Positions 1 to 5,901 of a DNA stretch of 6,324 nucleotides are shown here, piece after piece; the first letter of the stretch is position 1; every line of letters starts with the position of its first letter. The notes beneath the pieces were generated by a model. That model was given only the letters and a program-made list of their open reading frames with translations, was not told the DNA's origin and did not search any database. The stretch is from contig CABUEI010000074.1 of NCBI GenBank assembly GCA_902490585.1, forward strand, positions 1 to 6,324, read 5' to 3'. The stretch comes from an uncultured Oscillospiraceae bacterium. GTDB taxonomy: Bacteria > Bacillota > Clostridia > Oscillospirales > Ruminococcaceae. A program made the translations under genes and the position numbers.

Positions 1-49
1 GACCTTCGGTACCCTCTGTTTTCGTGCCCTCTCGTTTGAGTGCTTGTCT

Positions 50-78
50 ATTATATCACGGAAAACGACATTTGTCAA
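50..78 (-). promoter_or_regulatory. Perfect consensus sigma-A promoter reading out of the window to the left
   Basis: On the minus strand a TTGACA -35 box (73-78) and a TATAAT -10 box (50-55) are separated by exactly 17 bases, and the -10 is preceded by TGA, giving an extended -10. Transcription should start near position 43 and leave the window at base 1. The visible leader of about 40 bases has no ATG, GTG or TTG, so the first gene or RNA lies outside. A short dyad (GACA-TT-TGTC on the plus strand, 67-76) overlaps the -35 and could be an operator, but it is short enough to be chance. The rest of 1-211 shows no gene. Confidence 0.75.
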
Positions 79-211
79 CGTTTTTTTCAAAGTAAATTTA
101 CATAAAACTTACTCGTTTAATCCTGTTTTTAAAGGCACTTTGTACAATCAGCCGTAAAAAGCTGCCTATATATTCTATTTACTGCATTTTTCTGCTATTT
201 AATGTATTTTA

Positions 212-784
212 TCAGCTTTTTACAGCCGTCTTTTTCGGATACTTTCCGGTAAGGATTTTCTCCCTTATGTATACCAGCGTATCCTCCTCGCCGTATCTTT
301 TCAGCATTATCAGCATTTTTCCAAGAAGCTCCATAGTTTCCGGGTGCATCATATAGTGTTTTCTGTTCTTGTTGAAATATTCAAACGGCATACTGTCGTT
401 ATAATTCTCTTTATAATATGTCTTACAAGCCGCCACTCTGTCGCAGAACATCTCCACAACATACTTTACAGGCATCTTCATTCCCTGCATCGCAGAACCC
501 GGTTCCTGTCCGTAATCTATCCAGTATTCAAAGTGATGCCTGTTCCTTCCTTTATGATGAAGCCACGCCTCGCTTTTTCCCGTCACACGTCTTTCAGTCG
601 TATTCGGGCTTTTATCCCCCGTGTAAAATACCACGCCGCTTATGAATTCCTTCGGCGAGTATTTTGACAGATCGTGCATAAGCCCTTGCTTATAAAGACC
701 GACCTTGAAGCACAGCCTCATTACTTCCATCTTGTGATGATTGATAGTGCTTAAATGCCCCTTGAAGTTTTCCTTAATGTCCAT
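212..784 (-). CDS. DUF5662 family protein, possible HD-like metal-dependent hydrolase
   Basis: This 190-residue soluble protein matches my recollection of the DUF5662 family, which is common in gut clostridia and has no established function. Signature stretches are GLYKQGLMHDLSKYSPKEF-like at about residues 29-47, WLHHKGRNRHHFEYW at 74-88 and VEMFCDR at 110-116. The arrangement of H16/H17, H37-D38, H76/H77, H83/H84 and D115 resembles the H...HD...H...D metal site of HD-domain phosphohydrolases; that link is inference. No signal peptide or membrane segment is seen. The ATG at 784 has AAGGA five bases upstream, and this site lies inside the 3' end of the broken gene before it, whose stop is only two bases away. 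The two were therefore probably translationally coupled. No clear terminator follows. A loose 11-base inverted repeat (154-164 with 213-223) overlaps the stop codon. Confidence 0.85.
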   Translation of the reverse strand: MDIKENFKGHLSTINHHKMEVMRLCFKVGLYKQGLMHDLSKYSPKEFISGVVFYTGDKSPNTTERRVTGKSEAWLHHKGRNRHHFEYWIDYGQEPGSAMQGMKMPVKYVVEMFCDRVAACKTYYKENYNDSMPFEYFNKNRKHYMMHPETMELLGKMLIMLKRYGEEDTLVYIREKILTGKYPKKTAVKS

Positions 785-786
785 GC

Positions 787-1082
787 TTATCCTTCTTTCG
801 TTCTTTCGAGATACTTTCTCCGGTTATCAATATATCTTTTTTTAAAGCTGACGCTTGTTATTTCTTTGTATGGAATTTTGGTTTCTCCCTGCCATTTTCC
901 GTCTGCGTCAAACTCTCTCATCGTCAGTTTATTCTTCCCCGCCTTTAAGATTATCCCTATATGGAATATCTCTTCATTTTCATTCTCGATTATTAGCTTT
1001 TGTCATATTCGTAAAAGCACCTGCATATATGGTGCTTTTCTACGCACTCTCTAAGCACCGATATTTTCTTACTGCGTTTCAT
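787..1082 (-). pseudogene. Broken small clostridial gene: N- and C-terminal pieces joined out of frame
   Basis: Two pieces of coding sequence lie in different frames. The first runs from an ATG at 1082 to a stop at 993 and gives 29 residues, including SVLRECVEKHHICRCFYEYD. The second is open from 1002 (just after a TGA at 1003-1005) to a TAA at 787 with no proper start. It contains IIENENEEIFHIGI, then REFDADGKWQ, then IPYKEITSVSF and a basic end. From memory, these resemble the start and the end of one family of uncharacterised clostridial proteins, whose C-terminal half has a barrel-like 'FDADG.W....IPY..ITSV.F..RY' pattern. On that reading a middle part, perhaps 70-90 codons, was deleted and the ends fused out of frame. 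A GGGGG run sits five bases before the ATG. The stop lies two bases before the DUF5662 start. The family identity is recalled, not searched, and an assembly error is possible. Confidence 0.6.
1013..1039. repeat. 9-bp perfect hairpin inside the broken gene
   Basis: AAAAGCACC (1013-1021) pairs perfectly with GGTGCTTTT (1031-1039) across a 9-base AT-rich loop. On either strand the stem ends in four T, so it could be a weak bidirectional terminator or only a folded coding remnant. It lies in the 29-codon N-terminal fragment, upstream of the DUF5662 gene. Confidence 0.5.
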
Positions 1083-1092
1083 ATTTTCCCCC

Positions 1093-1126
1093 AAAAAACA
1101 ACTGCCGCATATATAACACGGCAGTT
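1093..1126 (-). terminator. Intrinsic terminator after the antiporter gene, also in the leader of the broken gene
   Basis: AACTGCCG (1100-1107) pairs with CGGCAGTT (1119-1126) around an 11-base loop. On the minus strand the stem is followed by G and six T (1099-1093). It lies about 90 bases past the antiporter stop, so it can end that transcript. It also lies about 20 bases downstream of the expected start of the 1153-1181 promoter, so it could act as an attenuator for the broken gene and the DUF5662 gene. Confidence 0.75.
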
Positions 1127-1152
1127 TCATATTTACAAAAGCCGTCAGCCTT

Positions 1153-1181
1153 ATTCTATCACAGCCGACCTTTAATTTCAA
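1153..1181 (-). promoter_or_regulatory. Probable promoter for the broken gene and the DUF5662 gene
   Basis: The minus strand has TTGAAA (1176-1181), a 17-base spacer and TAGAAT (1153-1158) preceded by TGA, which makes an extended -10. The start site should be near 1146. This is the only good promoter I see ahead of the DUF5662 gene. Transcripts would run into the hairpin at 1093-1126 almost at once. Confidence 0.55.
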
Positions 1182-1214
1182 GCCCGAAAGTCATTATCGT
1201 TGTTCCGTCAATTG

Positions 1215-2918
1215 TTACACGCTCACCTTCTCCCTCTCTTTTTCATCGCATTCTTTATTCTCAGCCGCTTTATCCGGCTCTTCACCGCCGTGCTTATCCT
1301 TTTTCTTCTTTTCTTCTATATGCGACTGGTCGCTGACAACAAGAATATCACCCTGCTTTATTACAGTGCTTCCGTTAGGTACGACCATATCGCCGTTTCT
1401 CTTTATCATTATAATAAGAAGCGTAGTCGGCAGATCGAGTTCCTTTATAGTCTTGCCTTTCCATAAATGCTTAGGACCGATTTCATACTCTTTCAGCAGA
1501 ATATTTCCGCTGTCCCTGTATGACGGAATGCTGAGTATAACATCATCTCCGGCATTTATCACCGTATCGCCTTTCGGCACGATAGTGCTGTCGCCGTGTT
1601 TTATCATAAGTACAAGCGAATCGTCGGGAAAATCTATCTCGCTTATCTTGTGTCCGTTCCAGGTGTGAGTATCCGATACGAATATACGCATCATATTGAA
1701 CTGCGGAGTTTCGTCCTGATAGTCGTTGAACGTCTTTAATACACTGCTCTCGTTGTCGATAAGTTTAAGCCCCGTTGCAACTTTCGGAAGTAACGTTCCT
1801 TGGAACGCAACAGAGATAAGGCAGACGCAAAGCACGATATTGAAAAGATTGCTGTCGGTATACACATCGCTTACCGTAGCCATTATAGCGAAAACGATAG
1901 AAGAAGCGCCCCTCAGTCCCGACCACGCTATAAATAGTCTGTCACGCCATGTATAACCTTTTGAGCAAATCGCAAATACAGCCGCAGGACGTGATATAAA
2001 GGTCATAACCGCAAATATTGCAAGTGCCGGAAGTATTATGCCCGGAAGCTGTGAAGGATTCGACAGCAATCCCAGAAGGAAGAACAGCATTATCTGGCTC
2101 AGCCCCGTGATTCCGTCGAAGAAATGTACAAGCTGCGCCTTATTCTCACCTATGTTGCTGTTACCGATAATGATACCTGCTATGTATACGCTGAGATATC
2201 CGTTACCGCCGAGCAGTATCGGTGCCGAATACGCCGCAAACACCATCGCCATCATGAAGATTATATCAAAACTGTTTTTGGACAGCTTCACCTTCTTCAT
2301 TACAAACACTGTTGCAAATCCCATAGCAAAACCGAATGTCACACCGAGAACTATCTGTAATACCGCAAGAATACCAAGCTTCGAAACATCATCTCCTGCC
2401 ATAATCGCAAGAGCAATAACCGTCAGCATATACGAAAACGGGTCGTTAGAGCCGCTCTCTATCTCAAGCAGTGATGCCAGACCGCCACGCAGGTTAAGCT
2501 GTTTTGAACGGAGAATTGAAAACACCGATGCCGCATCGGTAGATGAAATTACCGCACCGATAAGAAAGCTCTCTTTTATATCAAATTCTATAAGGAAGTG
2601 ACAGCCTGCGGTAGTAATAAGCGCAGTTATTATCGTACCGAGCGATGACAGAAGCCCCGCACGCACCGCAACAGGTTTTGCCGCTTTCCAGTTAGCCGAA
2701 AAACCGCCGCAGAACATTATAAAGATAAGACACACCGTGCATACCTGCTCACTCAGTGCAAAATTGTCAAACGGTATCTTGAGCAGTCCGTCCGAACCGC
2801 ATATCATACCCAGTGCCAGAAATATCAGCAGGCTCGGCACACCTATCTTTGTTGACAGCTTATTGCCTACAATACAGACAATAATTATCACCGAAAAAAA
2901 GAGCATTACAAATTCCAT
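1215..2918 (-). CDS. nhaP2: K+/H+ (or Na+/H+) antiporter, NhaP2/CvrA-like, with tandem RCK_C modules
   Basis: This 567-residue inner-membrane cation/proton antiporter belongs to the CPA1 group. It should exchange K+ or Na+ for H+ for pH and ion balance. Residues 1 to about 385 form around twelve hydrophobic segments. The hallmark STDAASVF (126-133) and EIESGSNDP (152-160) supply the T127-D128 and N158-D159 residues expected for ion and proton binding. After a linker come two similar cytosolic modules, at roughly 409-479 and 480-532. Each carries W.G..I.E.D.P and IVP/VVP.G.TVI, the look of RCK_C (TrkA_C) ligand-binding domains. The last ~35 residues are a Lys/Glu-rich tail. The ATG at 2918 has AGAAGGA ten bases upstream. 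The gene appears monocistronic, between terminators at 2967-3009 and 1093-1126; its own promoter is not obvious. In Gram-positives RCK_C domains can bind c-di-AMP, so nucleotide control is plausible but inferred. K+ versus Na+ cannot be told from sequence. Confidence 0.9.
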   Translation of the reverse strand: MEFVMLFFSVIIIVCIVGNKLSTKIGVPSLLIFLALGMICGSDGLLKIPFDNFALSEQVCTVCLIFIMFCGGFSANWKAAKPVAVRAGLLSSLGTIITALITTAGCHFLIEFDIKESFLIGAVISSTDAASVFSILRSKQLNLRGGLASLLEIESGSNDPFSYMLTVIALAIMAGDDVSKLGILAVLQIVLGVTFGFAMGFATVFVMKKVKLSKNSFDIIFMMAMVFAAYSAPILLGGNGYLSVYIAGIIIGNSNIGENKAQLVHFFDGITGLSQIMLFFLLGLLSNPSQLPGIILPALAIFAVMTFISRPAAVFAICSKGYTWRDRLFIAWSGLRGASSIVFAIMATVSDVYTDSNLFNIVLCVCLISVAFQGTLLPKVATGLKLIDNESSVLKTFNDYQDETPQFNMMRIFVSDTHTWNGHKISEIDFPDDSLVLMIKHGDSTIVPKGDTVINAGDDVILSIPSYRDSGNILLKEYEIGPKHLWKGKTIKELDLPTTLLIIMIKRNGDMVVPNGSTVIKQGDILVVSDQSHIEEKKKKDKHGGEEPDKAAENKECDEKEREKVSV

Positions 2919-2966
2919 CGTTCACCGTTCCTTCTGTTCAAATATTTTCTCTGTTTAACTGTTTTT

Positions 2967-3009
2967 AAAAAACAAGCTGTCAACGTGATTTGTAGTCCCC
3001 GTTGACAGC
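2967..3009 (-). terminator. Strong intrinsic terminator of the MATE/kinase unit
   Basis: GCTGTCAACG (2976-2985) pairs perfectly over 10 bp with CGTTGACAGC (3000-3009) around a 14-base loop. On the minus strand the stem is followed by TTGTTTTTT. It lies about 50 bases past the stop of the kinase-like gene and separates it from the antiporter gene. Confidence 0.85.
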
Positions 3010-3056
3010 CGTAATTTTACTATTCTCAAAGGCGTCAGTCGCTGAATACGACGTCT

Positions 3057-3638
3057 TTATTTGCCTGCAAGCTTAGCGATTATTTCAGCCGCCTCATCAA
3101 TACCGCAGGTTGCCGTATTGATGCACAGATCGTAATTCAGCGATTCGCCCCAGTTACGTTCTGTGTAATACTTGTAGTGTCTGCGCCTTGCCTTATCTTT
3201 CTGACGGATAATGTTCAGTGCCTCTTCCTTGCTGATCTTGTCATGCTCGCAGATACGCTCACATCTGAATTCGTCCGTAGAGTGTACGAATACATCAAAT
3301 GTGCTGTACTGTTCTCTCAGCACATAGTCCGCACAACGTCCTACTATAACGCACGGACCTTTGTCGGCAAGTGCCTTTATGACCCTGCACTCAGCCGAGA
3401 AAAGCTGATCCGTCAGCGGCTGCGTATACATACCGTTTATCGCAAGATTGTAAAGGAAGCTGGTCGTAGTCGTCTGCTCCGCACGCTCTATGTATTTCGG
3501 GTCAAATCCGCTTTCCTTTGCGGTAACATCAATTATCGTCCTGTCGTAGTACGGAATGTCAAGTGCCTTGGCAACCTTTCTGCCGATCTCACTTCCTCCG
3601 CTGCCGTACTGTCTTGAAATTGTGATTATTCTTCCCAT
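3057..3638 (-). CDS. Cytidylate kinase-like P-loop protein (Cytidylate_kin2 type)
   Basis: This 193-residue cytosolic protein has the pattern of PF13189-type proteins, which are related to CMP kinase but of unproven substrate. The N-terminus carries the variant P-loop SRQYGSGGSEIGRKVA (about 8-23), followed by the IPYYDRTII strand, a central VGRCADYVL and a late DKARRRHYKYYTERNWGES stretch rich in Arg like a lid region, then NYDLCINT. The reading frame stays open for 24 more codons upstream to 3710, but that part would overlap the MATE gene and looks non-native. The ATG at 3638 has GGAGG eight bases upstream and begins MGRIITISRQYGSGG, as in relatives. The gene starts 28 bases after the MATE stop, so both are probably co-transcribed. 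A true cmk function is not claimed; phosphorylation of a nucleotide or another small molecule is inference. Confidence 0.88.
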   Translation of the reverse strand: MGRIITISRQYGSGGSEIGRKVAKALDIPYYDRTIIDVTAKESGFDPKYIERAEQTTTTSFLYNLAINGMYTQPLTDQLFSAECRVIKALADKGPCVIVGRCADYVLREQYSTFDVFVHSTDEFRCERICEHDKISKEEALNIIRQKDKARRRHYKYYTERNWGESLNYDLCINTATCGIDEAAEIIAKLAGK

Positions 3639-3646
3639 AATCCGTT

Positions 3647-3651
3647 CCTCC
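3647..3651 (-). promoter_or_regulatory. Ribosome binding site that sets the kinase-like gene start
   Basis: GGAGG on the minus strand stands eight bases before the ATG at 3638. It lies in the short gap after the MATE stop codon (3667-3669). It supports the internal ATG over the longer upstream extension. Confidence 0.85.
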
Positions 3652-3666
3652 GTTTGTGCTTTATTC

Positions 3667-5067
3667 TTATGCCTGCTGTACCTGTGCCGAGGATTTATCC
3701 TGCTTGTCATACATCTTTGTTATGACCTTCTTATAAATCCTGCGCATAAGGAGTATCGCAACAATAAGTCCTAATAAATCGCTTACCGGGAGCGACCACC
3801 ATATAAAGTCCACTCCGCCGAGTATACCGAACAGCCACGCAAAAGGCAGTGTCGGCACAATAAGCCTTACTATAAATACTATCATGCTGTAGAAGCCGTT
3901 TCCGAGCGCCTGGAATCCCGAACTCAGCACTATCGAAACACCTGCGAGAGGGAACGATATACTGAATATTCTCAGCGCCGTTTCACCGAGCCTTATCATA
4001 TCGTCAGTCGGAGCGAACATTCCCAGTAACTGCACCGGTATAAGCTGGAACAGCAGCAATCCGACTATCATTATCGCAACCGAGCAGATAACACCGAGCT
4101 TTAACGTATCCGTGATACGCTTAGGCTTTCCTGCCCCGTAATTATAAGCTATGATAGGAACTATACCGTTATTCATACCGAACACCGGCATATATACGAA
4201 GCTCTGCAATTTGAAATAAACTCCGAACACCGTAGCCGCCGCAGGTTCATACGCTTTCAGTATTATATTCATGCCAAACGTCAGTACCGATACCAGCGCA
4301 CTCATTATAATAGAGGGTATGCCAACGGCATATATTGTCTTTATCGTACCGAAATTCAGCTTGAACTTCTTAAACACAAGCCTTAATTCCTTGTTATGAA
4401 AATGATGCAGTAAAAATCCCACAACCGCCGCAATTATCTGACCCGTAATAGTCGCAATCGCCGCACCCGTAACACCCATAGCCGGTATTCCGAGAAAGTC
4501 AACGCCGAAGATGAACACAGGGTCAAGCGCTATATTGATAACCGCACCCAGTATCTGCGACACCATAGAAAGCAGTGTCTTACCTGTCGCCTGTAATATT
4601 CTCTCGCCGTATATCTGGAAAAACAGTCCGAACGAACCGCAGCATACGATTGACAGATATTCAACGCCGTATCCCGCTATGATTTCGGAATGTGTCTGTA
4701 TCGAGAAAAACGCAGGTATCGCCGTAAGCCCTACTATTAAAAACAAAACATAGTTCAAAGCGGTAAGAATAAGCGCATGAGTTGCCGCAAGTCCTGCCTC
4801 ATACGGTTTTTTCTGTCCTAAATAACGTGATACAAGTGCATTCATACCAACGCCAAGACCCGTCTGGAATGCTATCATCAGGCTCTGCATCGGGAACGCC
4901 ATTCCGACCGCCGTCAGTGCGTCGGGGCTTATCTGTGCCACAAACACACTGTCAACAAGGTTATACATAGCCTGGATAAGCATTGATATAACTATCGGCA
5001 GTGACATTGTAACAAGAAGCTTGTTTACGGGCATAACGCCCATCTTATTTTCTTTTGTCTGTTCCAA
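3667..5067 (-). CDS. MATE family multidrug/sodium efflux transporter
   Basis: This is an integral membrane pump of about 466 residues, the usual length for MATE (NorM/MepA-like) exporters, which use Na+ or H+ gradients to expel cationic drugs or metabolites. About twelve hydrophobic segments are visible. The N-terminus MPVNKLLVTMSLPIVIS and the QAMYNLVDSVFVAQ stretch with the following DALTAVGMAFP are typical MATE motifs, and GLGVGMNALVSRYLG begins the next helix pair. A second-half repeat includes PVFGMNNGIVPIIAYNYGAG. The frame is open to 5151, but that would put the start inside the promoter. TTG at 5067 gives MEQTKENKMGVMP, matching relatives, with AAAGGAAAG upstream (12-13 base gap from AGG). 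ATG at 5043 is the alternative and has no good binding site. It heads a two-gene unit with the kinase-like gene. Substrate unknown. Confidence 0.92.
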   Translation of the reverse strand: MEQTKENKMGVMPVNKLLVTMSLPIVISMLIQAMYNLVDSVFVAQISPDALTAVGMAFPMQSLMIAFQTGLGVGMNALVSRYLGQKKPYEAGLAATHALILTALNYVLFLIVGLTAIPAFFSIQTHSEIIAGYGVEYLSIVCCGSFGLFFQIYGERILQATGKTLLSMVSQILGAVINIALDPVFIFGVDFLGIPAMGVTGAAIATITGQIIAAVVGFLLHHFHNKELRLVFKKFKLNFGTIKTIYAVGIPSIIMSALVSVLTFGMNIILKAYEPAAATVFGVYFKLQSFVYMPVFGMNNGIVPIIAYNYGAGKPKRITDTLKLGVICSVAIMIVGLLLFQLIPVQLLGMFAPTDDMIRLGETALRIFSISFPLAGVSIVLSSGFQALGNGFYSMIVFIVRLIVPTLPFAWLFGILGGVDFIWWSLPVSDLLGLIVAILLMRRIYKKVITKMYDKQDKSSAQVQQA

Positions 5068-5076
5068 TTTTCTTTT

Positions 5077-5085
5077 CTTTCCTTT
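5077..5085 (-). promoter_or_regulatory. Ribosome binding site favouring a TTG start for the MATE gene
   Basis: AAAGGAAAG on the minus strand lies about 12 bases before TTG at 5067. The spacing is slightly long, but no comparable site precedes the ATG at 5043. It lies downstream of the promoter at 5119-5147, as required. Confidence 0.5.
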
Positions 5086-5118
5086 GTTCTTATTGTTTCT
5101 TTGTTTCTCTTTTAAATA

Positions 5119-5147
5119 AGTATAACATAATTTCTTACATTTTGCAA
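5119..5147 (-). promoter_or_regulatory. Promoter of the MATE/kinase unit
   Basis: The minus strand has TTGCAA (5142-5147), a 17-base spacer and TATACT (5119-5124), preceded by TGT as an extended -10. The start site should be near 5112. This rules out any MATE start codon upstream of about 5110. Confidence 0.75.
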
Positions 5148-5175
5148 GCACACCAAAGTTGAAATCCTGTGCAAA
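5141..5175. repeat. Short dyad TTTGCA...TGCAAA between the divergent promoters
   Basis: TTTGCA (5141-5146) and TGCAAA (5170-5175) form an inverted repeat 23 bases apart. One arm overlaps the MATE -35 box and the other ends six bases before the HAD -35 box. It could be a shared operator, but six-base arms in AT-rich DNA may be chance. Confidence 0.25.
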
Positions 5176-5181
5176 TTCATA

Positions 5182-5210
5182 TTGACCGCACTGCTTTATT
5201 GTGATACAAT
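5182..5210 (+). promoter_or_regulatory. Promoter of the HAD/acylphosphatase unit
   Basis: TTGACC (5182-5187), a 17-base spacer and TACAAT (5205-5210) with TGA before it form a near-consensus extended -10 promoter. The start site should be near 5217, leaving a short leader before AAAGGA (5227-5232) and the ATG at 5240. Confidence 0.8.
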
Positions 5211-5239
5211 AGCATTATGCCAAAAGAAAGGAAAACACC

Positions 5240-5890
5240 ATGAACGATATCAAAGCGGTTCTGTTCGACCTTGACGGCACACTGCTCGACTCAATGTACG
5301 TCTGGCAATATGTTGACGAAGAATTCCTGCGTAAACGTGGTATCACCCCGCCCGACGATTACGGCAGGCAGTGCAGTCACCGTTCTTTTTACGAAACCGC
5401 ACTATATACAATAGACCTGTTCGGACTGCCCGAAACTCCCGAACAGCTTATGCAGGAGTGGACAGACCTTGCAATAAACGAATACCGTTATAACGTAAAA
5501 CTGAAGCCCTACGCCCGTGAAACTGTGGAGCTTGCAATAAAAAACGGCTACAAGACCGCCGTCTGCACCTCTCAGACCCCCGAGCTTTACACCCCGGTAC
5601 TGAAAAATACGGGACTGTGGGGAATGTTTGAAACGATAAGCTCTGCCGCCGTTTTCGGCAAAGGCAAACAGTACCCCGACATATACCTCGATACCGCAAA
5701 AACGCTCGGCGTACCGCCTGAAAACTGCGTAATGCTCGATGACGTTTCAGCGTCCCTGAAAGCCGCAAAGCATGCAGGCATGATGACAATCGGCATAATC
5801 GAGCCTCTTAGCTCGCAAAGCCCCGAAGAAATGGAGCTTTACAGCGATAAGCTTGTGAAACAGCTTGATAAAGACATATTCACATTCTGA
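5240..5890 (+). CDS. HAD-superfamily (subfamily IA) hydrolase, phosphatase-like
   Basis: This 216-residue cytosolic protein has the four HAD motifs. Motif I is VLFDLDGTLLDS, with nucleophile D10 and acid/base D12. Motif II is at CTSQ (S111 region). The motif III lysine is K143 in the KQYPDIYL stretch. Motif IV is CVMLDDVSASLKAAKHAGM, with D167 and D168. Residues 19-85 form the helical cap of the beta-phosphoglucomutase/phosphoglycolate phosphatase kind, so a small phosphorylated metabolite is the likely substrate, though it cannot be named. Motif IV has LDD-V-S rather than the common EDS-x-x-G. Length is normal for the family. The start has AAAGGA seven bases upstream. The gene leads a unit with the acylphosphatase gene, 11 bases away. 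Confidence 0.92.
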   Translation: MNDIKAVLFDLDGTLLDSMYVWQYVDEEFLRKRGITPPDDYGRQCSHRSFYETALYTIDLFGLPETPEQLMQEWTDLAINEYRYNVKLKPYARETVELAIKNGYKTAVCTSQTPELYTPVLKNTGLWGMFETISSAAVFGKGKQYPDIYLDTAKTLGVPPENCVMLDDVSASLKAAKHAGMMTIGIIEPLSSQSPEEMELYSDKLVKQLDKDIFTF

Positions 5891-5901
5891 CGGAGGCATA
5901 A

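Noticed and set aside
1..49. T-box or other riboswitch in the left-edge leader
   Set aside because: Too little of the leader is present, and no T-box or known riboswitch core can be recognised.
993..1181. 62-residue minus-strand open frame as a complete gene
   Set aside because: It would begin with TTG inside the promoter at 1153-1181 and run through the terminator hairpin; only its last 29 codons, from the ATG at 1082, look like real coding sequence.
1219..1250. Programmed -1 frameshift at the A-run in the antiporter tail
   Set aside because: The A-run is not in the phase of a slippery X XXY YYZ site and no stimulatory structure is evident.
2038..2601. 187-residue plus-strand open frame
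   Set aside because: It lies wholly opposite the antiporter gene, has no family-like motifs and no binding site; it is an antisense shadow.
2980..3005. TTGACA in the terminator stem as the -35 of an antiporter promoter
   Set aside because: The hexamer 17-18 bases downstream (GTTAAA region) matches the -10 consensus poorly, and the sequence is explained by the terminator stem.
3177..3617. 146-residue plus-strand open frame
   Set aside because: It is antisense to the kinase-like gene, whose motifs are clear on the other strand.
3639..3710. N-terminal extension of the kinase-like protein
   Set aside because: It overlaps the MATE gene, is basic and unlike the family, and the internal ATG has an ideal GGAGG.
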